From CF-113 sp035308345 (GTDB lineage Bacteria; Chloroflexota; Ktedonobacteria; Ktedonobacterales; Ktedonobacteraceae), in assembly GCA_035308345.1 (NCBI GenBank), contig DATGGW010000273.1, forward strand, positions 1-25,454: DNA of 25,454 bases, in the 5' to 3' direction. Below, piece after piece: positions 8,339 through 16,302 of the stretch. Below the pieces are notes generated by a model. It saw nothing but the letters and a program-made list of their open reading frames with translations. It was not told where the DNA came from and ran no database searches. A program made the position numbers and the translations under genes. Position 1 is the first letter of the stretch; the number at the start of each line of letters is the position of its first letter.

Positions 8339-9925
8339 CTATACCATGGGGATATGATCCATGTGTTGCTTGCTCAGTTCTTCACGCGCACTGCGGCGGG
8401 ACTGAAGACGCTTGATAGCGCTGCCGATGCGCTTGATGCCCTCCTCGATATGTTCCTCTTCGGGAAAAGCATAGCTCAAGCGAAAATGCTGCTGGCCGCC
8501 GCCATCAACGTGGAATGGTTCTCCAATGACGAAAGCTACTCGCTCGCTGGCGGCTTCGCGCAAGAGAGCACGCGCGCGCAGATCACCGGGCAGACGGCAC
8601 CACAGGTGAAAGCCGCCAACCGGCCTGTTCACACGCACCTCGCGCGGCCAGTGGGCGGCTATCGCCTGGAGCATCAGGTCGCGTTTACGCCGGTATACCT
8701 GGCGTAATAAAGCCAGGTGATCATCTAGCAAATCACGCCTCATGACTTCTGATACAGCCCATTGACCTATGGCATTGGTATTCAAGTCAAAGACCTGTTT
8801 ATGCAGCGTCAAGCGCTCTATCATGGGTTCTGGCGCTGCCAACCAGGCAACACGCAGGCCAGGGGCCAGTATTTTCGAGCAGGTGCTGAGGTAGAGCACC
8901 TGCTCCCCCGTATCCATAGCCTTTAAGGGTGGAGGCTGTTTTCCCTCGAAGTACATTTCACCATACGGGTCATCCTCTAAGATGGGTGTTTGATAGCGCC
9001 TGGCAAGCACGAGCAGGCGGCGGCGGCGTTCTGGTGACATGACCGCGCCCGTGGGATTCTGGAAGGTGGGCTGCGTGTATATCAACCGGGGCCGGTGACG
9101 CACCAGGATCGACTCCAACAAATCGACGCGCATGCCCTCGCTATCGGTGGGTACACCGATGACACGAGCGTTCAAGGCGCGAAACGTTTGAATTGCTCCC
9201 AGGTATGTCGGCACTTCAACTACTACCTCATCGCCGGGGCTGAGCAAGAAGCGGCCAACCAGCCCTATGCCTTGAGTCGAGCCGGAAAGAATCAGGATAT
9301 GCGGCGTATCGACGACTACTCCGCGCGCGCGCATGCGCACAGCAATACTTCTGCGTAAGCTTTGTAGTCCCTCGACCGGGCAGTAGCCAAGCGCGGCCTG
9401 CCTGGCTCCCAGCAGTTCATCTGCGAACACCGAAAGCAGCATTTCAGCAGGCAGTAGATCAGTCGCGGGCGTGCCAGGCGCGAGCGAGATGATCTCTTTA
9501 TGATCGCTCATGGAGGCCAGTTCGCTCAGCAAATGAGCATCAGGACCTAATGCCTCGCGCTCACCTGCCGGGAGACCAAGCAGCCAGGAAGCAGTTTCAT
9601 GTTCATACGCATCTACGTCATAGGGGTAATGGCTCCGGCGCACCAACGTCCCACGCCCGACATGCCCTTCAATCAAGCCCTCGCTGGCAAGCTCGTTATA
9701 CGCGTTCATCACCGTTGTGCGATTGACGCCCAGTTCGCTGGCCAGCGCGCGCTCCGTGGGTAGTCGTACCCCTTCGGCAAGCTCGCCGGATAAGATCGAT
9801 TCGCGCAAGCTCTGGCAAATCTGCCGGTATAAAGGTATCCCACTATCACGATCCAGGGAAATCAAGCTGGAAATAGGAGCAGTAAATACCGGTCGCGGCT
9901 CTGCCGAAGATGCATATTGTCTCAT
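8339..9925 (-). CDS. MocR/PdxR-type regulator: GntR winged helix fused to aminotransferase-like domain
   Basis: A 528-residue protein of the usual MocR length. The GntR winged helix spans about residues 29-96 (IPLYRQICQSLRESILSGEL, LPTERALASELGVNRTTVMNAY, EGLIEGHVGRGTLV). A fold-type I aminotransferase domain follows, with SGSTQGIGL (214-222), the QNPTG motif (289-293), DDPYGE (318-323) and the PLP lysine K351 in STCSKILAPGLR, so PLP binding is expected. MocR proteins sense PLP or amino-compound ligands and act at divergent or self promoters; here no metabolic gene is divergent, so autoregulation is the most direct expectation. The ATG has an excellent ribosome site (GAGGAGAAAAAT before the ATG). 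A nested inverted-repeat array lies just upstream. The regulated pathway cannot be told from context; it could also be a 2-aminoadipate-type aminotransferase annotation. Confidence 0.9.
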   Translation of the reverse strand: MRQYASSAEPRPVFTAPISSLISLDRDSGIPLYRQICQSLRESILSGELAEGVRLPTERALASELGVNRTTVMNAYNELASEGLIEGHVGRGTLVRRSHYPYDVDAYEHETASWLLGLPAGEREALGPDAHLLSELASMSDHKEIISLAPGTPATDLLPAEMLLSVFADELLGARQAALGYCPVEGLQSLRRSIAVRMRARGVVVDTPHILILSGSTQGIGLVGRFLLSPGDEVVVEVPTYLGAIQTFRALNARVIGVPTDSEGMRVDLLESILVRHRPRLIYTQPTFQNPTGAVMSPERRRRLLVLARRYQTPILEDDPYGEMYFEGKQPPPLKAMDTGEQVLYLSTCSKILAPGLRVAWLAAPEPMIERLTLHKQVFDLNTNAIGQWAVSEVMRRDLLDDHLALLRQVYRRKRDLMLQAIAAHWPREVRVNRPVGGFHLWCRLPGDLRARALLREAASERVAFVIGEPFHVDGGGQQHFRLSYAFPEEEHIEEGIKRIGSAIKRLQSRRSAREELSKQHMDHIPMV

Positions 9926-9937
9926 ATTTTTCTCCTC

Positions 9938-10017
9938 ATTGGCTCATACCAATGTAAGTATAACCTATTTTTTAAGCAATAGCTATGGTCAATTGGTAGG
10001 TAAGATTTTGAGCCAAT
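9938..10017. promoter_or_regulatory. nested inverted repeats, candidate MocR operator
   Basis: ATTGGCTCA (9938-9946) is the exact reverse complement of TGAGCCAAT (10009-10017), and between them TACCAAT (9947-9953) is the exact reverse complement of ATTGGTA (9992-9998). The left pair itself forms ATTGG-ctcata-CCAAT. The array covers the expected promoter and start-proximal region of the minus-strand MocR gene. Self-binding by the regulator is inference. Confidence 0.5.
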
Positions 10018-10057
10018 TATTGAGTAGTGTATCCGGGTTTGTAGTAAAGCTCAGCAG

Positions 10058-10110
10058 CGAGCGTCACCATGTTCGCCGACTTGAGTAGCTCATCTACACC
10101 GTGACGCTCG
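10058..10110. repeat. 10-bp perfect inverted repeat with 33-base loop
   Basis: CGAGCGTCAC (10058-10067) pairs with GTGACGCTCG (10101-10110). The flanks gcag/ctgc could extend the pairing beyond a bulge. There is no T-tract on either side, so a terminator is unlikely; the role is unknown. Confidence 0.45.
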
Positions 10111-10314
10111 AGGCTGCACGCGATGCTTGACAGAGAACCGCGAAATTTTTGAAGGACAGGCCACCGGGTTAGGAAGGCACCTTTCAGCACATGTGTCCCT
10201 CAGCTTGAGCAGCTGCGCTTGCTCTTATGTCCGCTCCTGCGTTAGAACCATTCCCAGAAGCGAGAGCGAACTGGATTTCCAACCGCTTCCCTACTGGGAA
10301 AGGATAGACCTGGC

Positions 10315-11976
10315 TTATCGCATGAACCCAGGAAACAGGAAGTAATAGAGGAGCCCAACGATGATGAGCCACGCCAGCAGGATCAGCGTCCATCCCATGT
10401 TATGGCGAATAACCTGGCCCTCCTTACGCACGTAGCTGGTGGTAGAAACACCCACGCTCGTCGTCTGTGGGGCTACAGGCTTCCCTACCTCTGCTCCTGT
10501 CGAGTTCAATGAGGGTAGTAACAACACGGGGAAACCCAGCAGCCTGCCCACCTGAACCTGGACCAGGCCAAACAAACTGTTGGTGGAGGTATTACTGCCC
10601 GAAAGTGCCACGCCGATCCACCCCAGAATGGGGGCGAGCAGGATGAAAGCGGGGCCTACTTTCGAAAAGCCGTATGCCAGCGAGGCTGCCATACCAGAGT
10701 AGTTGAATACGAACGCCAGGCCGAAGATGAAGACGCCGACCAGCAGCGCTCCCCACATCTGGCGGAAGGTCTCCCGAAACACCTGTCCCAGAATCGCAGC
10801 GCTGGGGCGGATAAAAAGCAACATCACCAGCCAGGAGCCCAGGATGGAGGTTCCGGCAATGAAAGGCGTGAAGGCATAGGCGACAGACGTGACCTTATGG
10901 CTTATGGAAGAGATGGCCTTTAGCGGGAAGTTGACCACAATGACCTTCGGCAGCGGAGACCATGGACCGGTCCACAGCACCACCACCACCACCAGGATCA
11001 GGAATGGTAGCAAGGCCTCAAAGATTGAATGCTGGGATGTGGGATTTTCGATTCCAGCGGTGCCCGGCGCTACCTGGTCCTCTGCGTTCAGTGGTATTCC
11101 TCCGGCGCTCAGCGCAACCTGGGTCTCTGCGTTCAGTGGTATTCCTCCATAGCCCAGTACCGTCTTCGGACGCCAGAATCTCAGCAACAGGAGTAGAGCG
11201 CCAAATGAGACCAGCGCACCGACGATGTCAGGGAGATAGGGGCCCAGAAATTGCGAGACTGGAAACTGACCCAGAATATAGGCCAATGACCCCACTACTG
11301 CTAGCGGCCAGCCGTCGCGAAATCCCTTGCGGCCGGTTACCAGGTAGATCAGCACCCACGGGGGCAGCAGCGCCAGGACTGCAACAATCTTCCCCACCGA
11401 GGCCGACAGCGATAATAGTGGCAAATTGGTCACCGCTGCCAGTGCTATAATCGGCGCCCCCAGCGCGCCGTATGAGACCGGAGCGTTGTTGGCTATCGCC
11501 GCCACCCGGATCGCATCCAATTCAATGACACCCAGAGTGATCAGGATGGGGGCGATCACCGCCCACGGATAACCGAAGCCAACTAATCCTTCCAGCAACG
11601 CGCCGAGAGCCCAGGCCAGCAAAATCGCCTGGGCACGCACATCGGCAGTGGCTCGCTCGACCAACCACAGTTTGAAGGTATCGAAGAGACCGGTCAGCTT
11701 CAGCGTGTTGAAGATAATCACGCCCCAGAAGGTGATCCAGTCCACCGCCCAGATCCCGTTAGCGCTGCCGATGAGATAAGACGTGATTCCTGCGCCTACT
11801 GGCAGGTGCCACAACGTGATGGCCACGATCAGGGTGAGAATAGATCCAATCAGCGTGGCAAGCCAGGCGGTGACGCGAAAGGCTGCCAATAGCACCAGAA
11901 GAAACACGACCGGGATGAGCGCGGCCAATACTGTCAGACCAAGATTTCCTGTTGGATTAAGTACTTGACTGAACAT
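10315..11976 (-). CDS. lctP: LctP-family L-lactate (glycolate) permease
   Basis: A polytopic membrane protein of 553 residues, the normal size for the lactate permease family. It has about a dozen hydrophobic segments and family-like stretches LLAWALGALLEGLVGFGYPWAV, IANNAPVSYGALGAP and ILGWIGVALSGSNTSTNSLFG. It should import L-lactate or glycolate with protons. The start is the ATG at 11976, with the very strong site GAGGAGGAATTCA before it; the frame runs on to 12567 but that extension is antisense to the divergent gene. A cytoplasmic or external loop carries a 15-residue tandem duplication (GGIPLNAE..QVA twice). No lactate dehydrogenase gene is adjacent, so substrate choice rests on family alone. 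It is divergent from the eIF2B-like gene, 205 bp away. Confidence 0.9.
   Translation of the reverse strand: MFSQVLNPTGNLGLTVLAALIPVVFLLVLLAAFRVTAWLATLIGSILTLIVAITLWHLPVGAGITSYLIGSANGIWAVDWITFWGVIIFNTLKLTGLFDTFKLWLVERATADVRAQAILLAWALGALLEGLVGFGYPWAVIAPILITLGVIELDAIRVAAIANNAPVSYGALGAPIIALAAVTNLPLLSLSASVGKIVAVLALLPPWVLIYLVTGRKGFRDGWPLAVVGSLAYILGQFPVSQFLGPYLPDIVGALVSFGALLLLLRFWRPKTVLGYGGIPLNAETQVALSAGGIPLNAEDQVAPGTAGIENPTSQHSIFEALLPFLILVVVVVLWTGPWSPLPKVIVVNFPLKAISSISHKVTSVAYAFTPFIAGTSILGSWLVMLLFIRPSAAILGQVFRETFRQMWGALLVGVFIFGLAFVFNYSGMAASLAYGFSKVGPAFILLAPILGWIGVALSGSNTSTNSLFGLVQVQVGRLLGFPVLLLPSLNSTGAEVGKPVAPQTTSVGVSTTSYVRKEGQVIRHNMGWTLILLAWLIIVGLLYYFLFPGFMR
11081..11148 (-). repeat. 45-bp-period tandem duplication inside lctP
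   Basis: A 23-base string beginning TCTGCGTTCAGTGG occurs identically at 11081-11103 and 11126-11148. The period is 45 bp, or 15 codons, so the reading frame is kept. The encoded GGIPLNAE motif is repeated in a soluble loop of the permease. Confidence 0.85.
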
Positions 11977-12181
11977 TGAATTCCTCCTCGTTTTTGTATC
12001 CGAGACAACAAAGATGCCTTCCCATCGATATTCTATCCCAAGTGTATTACCATTTTCCACTGGCGCTACAGCAATAACCATATCGCCAAACTCACACAAG
12101 CAAAGAAAGTCTGATTGCCGACGCCTGGTGTATATATTAGTAGGGGCACAGGCCAATAGAGGAGTTAAAGAAGGAGGACAC

Positions 12182-13078
12182 ATGGAAGACTTTGAGCAGC
12201 GCATCGCGAAGGTGCGCGATGATCGCGAGCATGGATCGCGCTGGCTGGTTCGCGAAACCATTGCTATCCTGTATGATCTGGCAACGTCGCCAACTTTAGA
12301 CCAGCACGAACGCGTGCGCCAATTACAAATGGCAGGGAACGAACTGGCGCGAGCGCGTCCGGCCATGTCTGCCATTTCAGGCGCGGTGATACGCATTCTC
12401 GGAGTATCAGAAAATCCTGAGCAGGTCGCGCGCGCCGCAGAGCAACTGCTCCTGACATACGATACAGCCATAGAGCGCATCACCACATATGCTCGTCCAT
12501 TCCTTACCGGCACGCTCATGACCCACAGTCTTTCTGGTACGGTTTTGGAGGCGCTGAGCGCCTGCACCGCACGGATTGAGCAGGTGATCGTGCTCGAAGG
12601 CAGGCCGCGTTATGAAGGACGTGAGGTAGCGCTGGCACTGCATAAGGCAGGCATCGCTACTACCTTGATAACCGACGCGCAGGCAGATATTTTCTTGCCT
12701 CGCTGCCAGGCTGTAGTCGTTGGAGCAGATAGCATTCTGGCAAACGGCGCTATCCTTAATAAGGCTGGCACTGCCCTGCTTGCATGGGCGGCGCGCGGAC
12801 ACAAAGTCTCCTTGTATGTGCTGTGCGAGACGCTCAAGATCGCCAGGTACGCGTGGACAGGGCAGCTTGCTCAACTGGAAGAGAAAGAGGCCGGGGAAGT
12901 CTGGGAGCAGCCCGGCCAGGGCATCACCATCCATAATTTCTACTTTGATCACACACCCGCCAGATTAGTTACAAAACTGATTACCGAGCAAGGAATACTG
13001 GCAAGAGGGGATATTCAGCAGGCGGCATCAAATCTAAGACATTTGTTAAAACATACCAACATAGCTCAACCGTCCTGA
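12182..13078 (+). CDS. eIF2B alpha/beta/delta-like protein (ribose-1,5-bisphosphate isomerase / MtnA superfamily)
   Basis: A 298-residue protein of the eIF2B/MtnA/R15P-isomerase superfamily. It has an N-terminal helical domain (1-100), then THSLSGT (114-120), LEGRPRYEGRE (139-149) and the signature GADSILANGAILNKAGT (181-197) followed by the Rossmann-like HKVSLYVLCETLK. In MtnA and archaeal R15P isomerase the catalytic Asp lies in GAD, kept here as D183, but the catalytic Cys after the TH of the first motif is Ser here. It may therefore bind a sugar phosphate or nucleotide without the classic isomerisation. The start is the ATG at 12182 with AAGGAGG upstream; the frame extends to 12014 but without a comparable site. 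It is divergent from lctP and apparently monocistronic. Confidence 0.75.
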   Translation: MEDFEQRIAKVRDDREHGSRWLVRETIAILYDLATSPTLDQHERVRQLQMAGNELARARPAMSAISGAVIRILGVSENPEQVARAAEQLLLTYDTAIERITTYARPFLTGTLMTHSLSGTVLEALSACTARIEQVIVLEGRPRYEGREVALALHKAGIATTLITDAQADIFLPRCQAVVVGADSILANGAILNKAGTALLAWAARGHKVSLYVLCETLKIARYAWTGQLAQLEEKEAGEVWEQPGQGITIHNFYFDHTPARLVTKLITEQGILARGDIQQAASNLRHLLKHTNIAQPS

Positions 13079-13088
13079 AATTTGGTGT

Positions 13089-13117
13089 TTGAGCAGAATC
13101 TGAGTATCATTTATATA
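13089..13117 (+). promoter_or_regulatory. candidate promoter of the GGCT-like membrane protein gene
   Basis: TTGAGC (13089-13094), 17 bases, TATATA (13112-13117). The predicted start is near 13124, about 30-40 bases before the start codon. Confidence 0.5.
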
Positions 13118-13150
13118 AGTTTGGTGATTTTATAGTGACCACGTGGAAAA

Positions 13151-14536
13151 GTGAGGGGTATTTTGGATACACACCGTGAAAATGAGGATGAGCAGAAACA
13201 GCCACCCCATGAGCAAATCATGCAAGAGTTTATTGGCGGGAAAGATTTAGCTGTGCCCGGTGTGCCTGTTGTGCGCACCAACACCCCGCGCCCGCTCTCA
13301 TTTGTGAGTTTGACCACGAGAAGCGAGCATGCATCAGCGCCAGAGAGCTATCCCGGCTCAACGGATTTCCCCATTGTAGCGCCCGCCGCGCCACCCTTGC
13401 CGGAAGAACTGGAGGATGGCGTTACTGGTACACAAACAGCTATTGCACCCATCCCATTGCCGGTCACCTCTGAACAACCAGCCGCGAAACCGCCAGAATT
13501 TATATGGTTATTTGAATATGGCCTGGAAATGGACAGTGACTACCTGAATAGTCCTGCAAGGCTCAACGGCCAGGCGCGTATCTACGGCCAGGCAGTCCTC
13601 AAAGGCTACCATATTGAGAGCCTGGAGTTGCAAAATGGGCAGGTCTCCGTTACTCTTGCCAAAGCTCTATCACCTGAACAGGAAGTCTGGGGCATATTGT
13701 ATCGCATTCCGCGGCGCCTGGCTGAACAGAGCGGCCAGGAACCCTCGGCCCTCGACAGAGCGCATGCAGCGTATCCGTTCACAGCGACACCTGCTGTTGC
13801 GCAGGAGGTTTATCGCAAACGCCAGGTGCAATGCATCACTTACATGCTCTCGGAGGCAGCACTCAAAGATCAGGCTCGTCTTTCACCGGCTGCATTACAC
13901 CTCGACCACTCATATGGGCGGCGTCTGTTCGAAATAGCCAGGCGACAGCAATTGCCAGAGACATACCTGGAGGAACTGGCAAGACTGGTCAAACAGGATA
14001 CAGCAGCGCCGTCAAGCGCCGCACCACTGCGAGCAGAGCAGAACACCGAGCCACTGCCGGTTATCCCTAGAAGTCCCCTTTTAGAGGCAGTTCCCGGCAG
14101 CACGCAGCGCGCTGAGCGCACCCAGACTTCTAATGGCTGGTTTTTCGCGCTGGCTTTTTACTTTGTGGGCCTACTCATGGCGACGCTCGCGCTAGCGGTT
14201 ATACAAGCCCTGGGATACTGGGAGCAGGTGTTCAACGCCAGCTTCACTCCATTGGGCGCGCCCTGGTATACACTGCTCTACGGGCTGCTAGGCGGCTGTA
14301 TCAGCGGTATTATGACGCTTGGACGCAGCACAAGGCCAACGCTGCCAGGTTATGTCATCCTGACGTGGTTTACACGGCCTTATCTGGGCGCGGTGCTGGC
14401 TGCTCTGGCCTATCTTGTATTGTCCAGCGGTCTTTTTGCGCTCAGCATCGTTCCAGAGCAACGTTACGCCATTTTCTCACTGGTCGGAGCCATCGCGGGA
14501 CTATGCGAAGGATGGCTGCTTTTCAGAGGAAAATAG
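13151..14536 (+). CDS. GGCT-like domain protein with four C-terminal membrane helices
   Basis: A Pro-rich, low-complexity N-terminus (about 1-115) leads into a gamma-glutamylcyclotransferase/AIG2-like domain (about 117-282): FIWLFEYGLEMDSDYL resembles the FxYGSNM start, LKGYHIESLEL and VWGILYRIPRRLAEQ match the central strands, and TYLEELARLV the terminal helix. The catalytic Glu normally in LDxxEG is replaced by the HAA of LDRAHAAYPF, so activity is doubtful. Four hydrophobic segments follow (about 327-351, 371-392, 402-435, 440-460). The combination suggests a membrane-anchored sensor or scaffold; function unknown. The start is GTG 13151, or more probably TTG 13163, which has GAGGGG just upstream. 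It has its own promoter. Confidence 0.6.
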   Translation: MRGILDTHRENEDEQKQPPHEQIMQEFIGGKDLAVPGVPVVRTNTPRPLSFVSLTTRSEHASAPESYPGSTDFPIVAPAAPPLPEELEDGVTGTQTAIAPIPLPVTSEQPAAKPPEFIWLFEYGLEMDSDYLNSPARLNGQARIYGQAVLKGYHIESLELQNGQVSVTLAKALSPEQEVWGILYRIPRRLAEQSGQEPSALDRAHAAYPFTATPAVAQEVYRKRQVQCITYMLSEAALKDQARLSPAALHLDHSYGRRLFEIARRQQLPETYLEELARLVKQDTAAPSSAAPLRAEQNTEPLPVIPRSPLLEAVPGSTQRAERTQTSNGWFFALAFYFVGLLMATLALAVIQALGYWEQVFNASFTPLGAPWYTLLYGLLGGCISGIMTLGRSTRPTLPGYVILTWFTRPYLGAVLAALAYLVLSSGLFALSIVPEQRYAIFSLVGAIAGLCEGWLLFRGK

Positions 14537-14567
14537 TTGCGAAGACAAGTCAAGTCTTTTGCTGAGC

Positions 14568-14596
14568 TTGTATGAGGTCATAGAAGTGTGTACAAT
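14568..14596 (+). promoter_or_regulatory. candidate promoter of the GYD gene
   Basis: TTGTAT (14568-14573), 17 bases, TACAAT (14591-14596). The -10 is good and the -35 weak. It leaves a leader of about 87 bases in which no structure stood out. Confidence 0.35.
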
Positions 14597-14689
14597 GTGC
14601 ATGAATAGCGCATCGCATAGATATTTCTCTACAGAGTCTCCAGTTTGCAGTATCCATACAGGTATTACTACTGAGTGGGAGGAAAACAG

Positions 14690-14980
14690 ATGCCAACCTA
14701 CATTAGCCTGGTCAACCTCACCGAGCAAGGGATCAAAGAAGTCAAGCATGCGCCTGAACGGCTGCGATTTTTCGATGAAGCGGCGAAAGAAGCCGGTGGA
14801 AAGCTAATCGGCTTCTATCTCGTGATGGGGCAATACGATTATGTCGTGATTACTGAAGCTCCCGATGACCAGACGGCGGCCCGCCTCATCCTCGGCACCA
14901 TCGCACAGGGCAGCGTGCGCACCCAAACGATGCGCGCATTCCCGCGCGAGGAGTTTGAAAGCATTGCCAGGGGTATGTAA
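14690..14980 (+). CDS. GYD-domain protein
   Basis: A 96-residue protein covering one complete GYD domain: MPTYISLVNLTEQG start, a helix (RLRFFDEAAKEAGG), the signature strand GQYDYVVITEAPD (47-59), a second helix (TAARLILGTIAQG) and a final strand (RTQTMRAFPREEF). The fold is a dimeric ferredoxin-like alpha/beta barrel of unknown biochemical role. The ATG at 14690 is chosen over the GTG at 14675 because GGGAGGAAAACAG gives it an excellent ribosome site. The gene is monocistronic and ends at a terminator shared with convergent yvcK. Confidence 0.9.
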   Translation: MPTYISLVNLTEQGIKEVKHAPERLRFFDEAAKEAGGKLIGFYLVMGQYDYVVITEAPDDQTAARLILGTIAQGSVRTQTMRAFPREEFESIARGM

Positions 14981-14986
14981 GAATGT

Positions 14987-15020
14987 TACGAGGGCGACCG
15001 CAAGGGTCTCCTCGTACCTT
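14987..15020. terminator. bidirectional terminator built on the dispersed GCGACC hairpin motif
   Basis: TACGAGG (14987-14993) pairs with CCTCGTA (15010-15016) and encloses an inner GACC-gcaag-GGTC stem. CCTTTT follows on the plus strand. It lies 6 bases after the GYD stop and 7 bases beyond the yvcK stop, so it can end both transcripts. The inner sequence GCGACCGCAAGGGTC is identical to the core of the REP-like elements at 20465 and 22350. Confidence 0.65.
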
Positions 15021-15022
15021 TT

Positions 15023-16087
15023 CTACATATCATCTACCGGGAAGATTGCGCGCACCAGGCGTTCGGGGTCGTGACGGGCCAGCCTATCTCCCTCGAGATT
15101 CAGGTGCTCGATTACCACGTTTGGCACCAACCGTGCCAGCTGCACGCGATCCACAATGACCGGTTCGCTCTTCTCCTCCGCATACATAGTTAAGACCTCC
15201 GGTAGGAATGGGCCATCATTGACGATCACACGATCGACACGCCCGACAAGGTAACGATGAATCTGCTTCACGAAGTCAGAGGCTTTATATCCATCGGTTT
15301 CCCCGTGCTTGGTCATCAGATTGCAAACGTAGACCTTCTCTGCTTCTGATTCGCGCACGGCGCGCGCAATATCACGCACCAGCAGGTTTGGCAACAGACT
15401 GGTAAACAAATCTCCAGGCCCGATAATAATTGTATCGGCGCGTCTGATTGCCCGCACCGCCTGCGCGCAGGCAGGTACATCTTCCGGATCCAACCGTACG
15501 TTTACGATCGGCGATAACTCTCCAGTATTCTTCCTGCCGCGCGTGTCGATCTCGGTCTCATCACGGATGATGCTGCCATCTGCCAGGTCAGCGCAAATCA
15601 CGGTCTGCGTCAACGTTACAGGAATGACACGCCCGGAACTATTCAAGAGCTCCTGCGCGTCTTCGAGGGCAAGCAGGAGGTCATCATTATTGATATCCTG
15701 CAGCCCCTTGATGATGAGGTTGCCCAGGCTATGACCTCCCACACCTCTCTCCTTCACATCCACATCGTTGGATTGCTCGAAACGATGCATAAAGATTTCT
15801 CGCCACAACGCGCCATTGTGGGCTAATGCCACCAGCGACATGCGCAAATCCCCCAGCGGCAACTGGCGGCGAAACTCGTCCATCAACCTGCGCGAACTGC
15901 CCCCGCTGTCTGACATGGTGACAATCGCGCTGATGTTAAAAGGGTACTTTTTCAGATGTGAAAGAAGGGCAAACGTGCCGGTGCCTCCCCCGATGGTGAC
16001 AACCCGGCGTCCTGCAAATTGATCTCCTGCGCGATGGTATCCTTGCACGTTGCTTCTCCTACTGCTCATCTCAGGTTCGTCGCTCAC
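15023..16087 (-). CDS. yvcK: YvcK/CofD-like gluconeogenesis factor
   Basis: A 354-residue member of the YvcK (UPF0052) branch of the CofD-like superfamily. Diagnostic motifs are VVTIGGGTGTFALLSHL (about 29-45), TMSDSGGSSRRL (57-68), LPLGDLRMSLVALA (76-89), GHSLGNLIIKGL, and IIGPGDLFTSLLPNLL. YvcK binds UDP-GlcNAc-type sugar nucleotides and controls cell-wall precursor flux and growth on gluconeogenic substrates in Firmicutes and Actinobacteria; it is not a transferase in F420 synthesis like CofD. The frame is open to 16144, but GTG at 16087 has AGAGGA eight bases upstream and gives a family-like length. In Firmicutes yvcK sits with rapZ and whiA; neither is beside it here. It is convergent with the GYD gene. 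Confidence 0.9.
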   Translation of the reverse strand: MSDEPEMSSRRSNVQGYHRAGDQFAGRRVVTIGGGTGTFALLSHLKKYPFNISAIVTMSDSGGSSRRLMDEFRRQLPLGDLRMSLVALAHNGALWREIFMHRFEQSNDVDVKERGVGGHSLGNLIIKGLQDINNDDLLLALEDAQELLNSSGRVIPVTLTQTVICADLADGSIIRDETEIDTRGRKNTGELSPIVNVRLDPEDVPACAQAVRAIRRADTIIIGPGDLFTSLLPNLLVRDIARAVRESEAEKVYVCNLMTKHGETDGYKASDFVKQIHRYLVGRVDRVIVNDGPFLPEVLTMYAEEKSEPVIVDRVQLARLVPNVVIEHLNLEGDRLARHDPERLVRAIFPVDDM

Positions 16088-16264
16088 AATACATTTCCTC
16101 TTCCTACATATATATGCCTCATCCGCTTGTCGAGGCAGGAGCAAGACAGCGGAACACTACGGCACGGCATCAATACAATAGCATCTTCAACAAAGTCTAT
16201 CATGCCTATTTAACACACGCAAGCAAACTATCCTGGGACCCTTGAAAATTGAGGGCAAACCCCC

Positions 16265-16292
16265 TTGACAAATAACGATATATCGTTATAAT
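16265..16292 (+). promoter_or_regulatory. consensus promoter of the padR-type gene
   Basis: TTGACA (16265-16270) and TATAAT (16287-16292) with a 16-base spacer: both hexamers are perfect sigma-A consensus. The spacer is occupied by a palindromic operator. Confidence 0.9.
16273..16288. promoter_or_regulatory. operator 1, perfect 16-bp palindrome
   Basis: TAACGATATATCGTTA is its own reverse complement. It fills the spacer between -35 and -10 and overlaps the -10 by two bases, so bound repressor would block RNA polymerase. Binding by the PadR protein encoded just downstream is inferred from location. Confidence 0.75.
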
Positions 16293-16302
16293 ATATCGTA
16301 GA

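Larger units (their letters stand above)
9926..10314. other. intergenic region upstream of the MocR gene and downstream of lctP
   Basis: This 389-bp gap has no supported gene. It holds the nested operator-like repeats at 9938-10017, a 10-bp inverted repeat (CGAGCGTCAC 10058-10067, GTGACGCTCG 10101-10110) and a small TTCCC-tact-GGGAA hairpin near the lctP end. The 10111-10280 stretch shows nothing recognisable. Confidence 0.5.

Noticed and set aside
10127..10345. 72-residue open frame between the MocR gene and lctP
   Set aside because: No ribosome site, Ser/Arg/Cys-rich random composition, and overlap with the lctP end.
11977..12567. 197-residue N-terminal extension of the lactate permease frame
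   Set aside because: It is antisense to the eIF2B-like gene, is not hydrophobic or family-like, and the ATG at 11976 has an ideal ribosome site.
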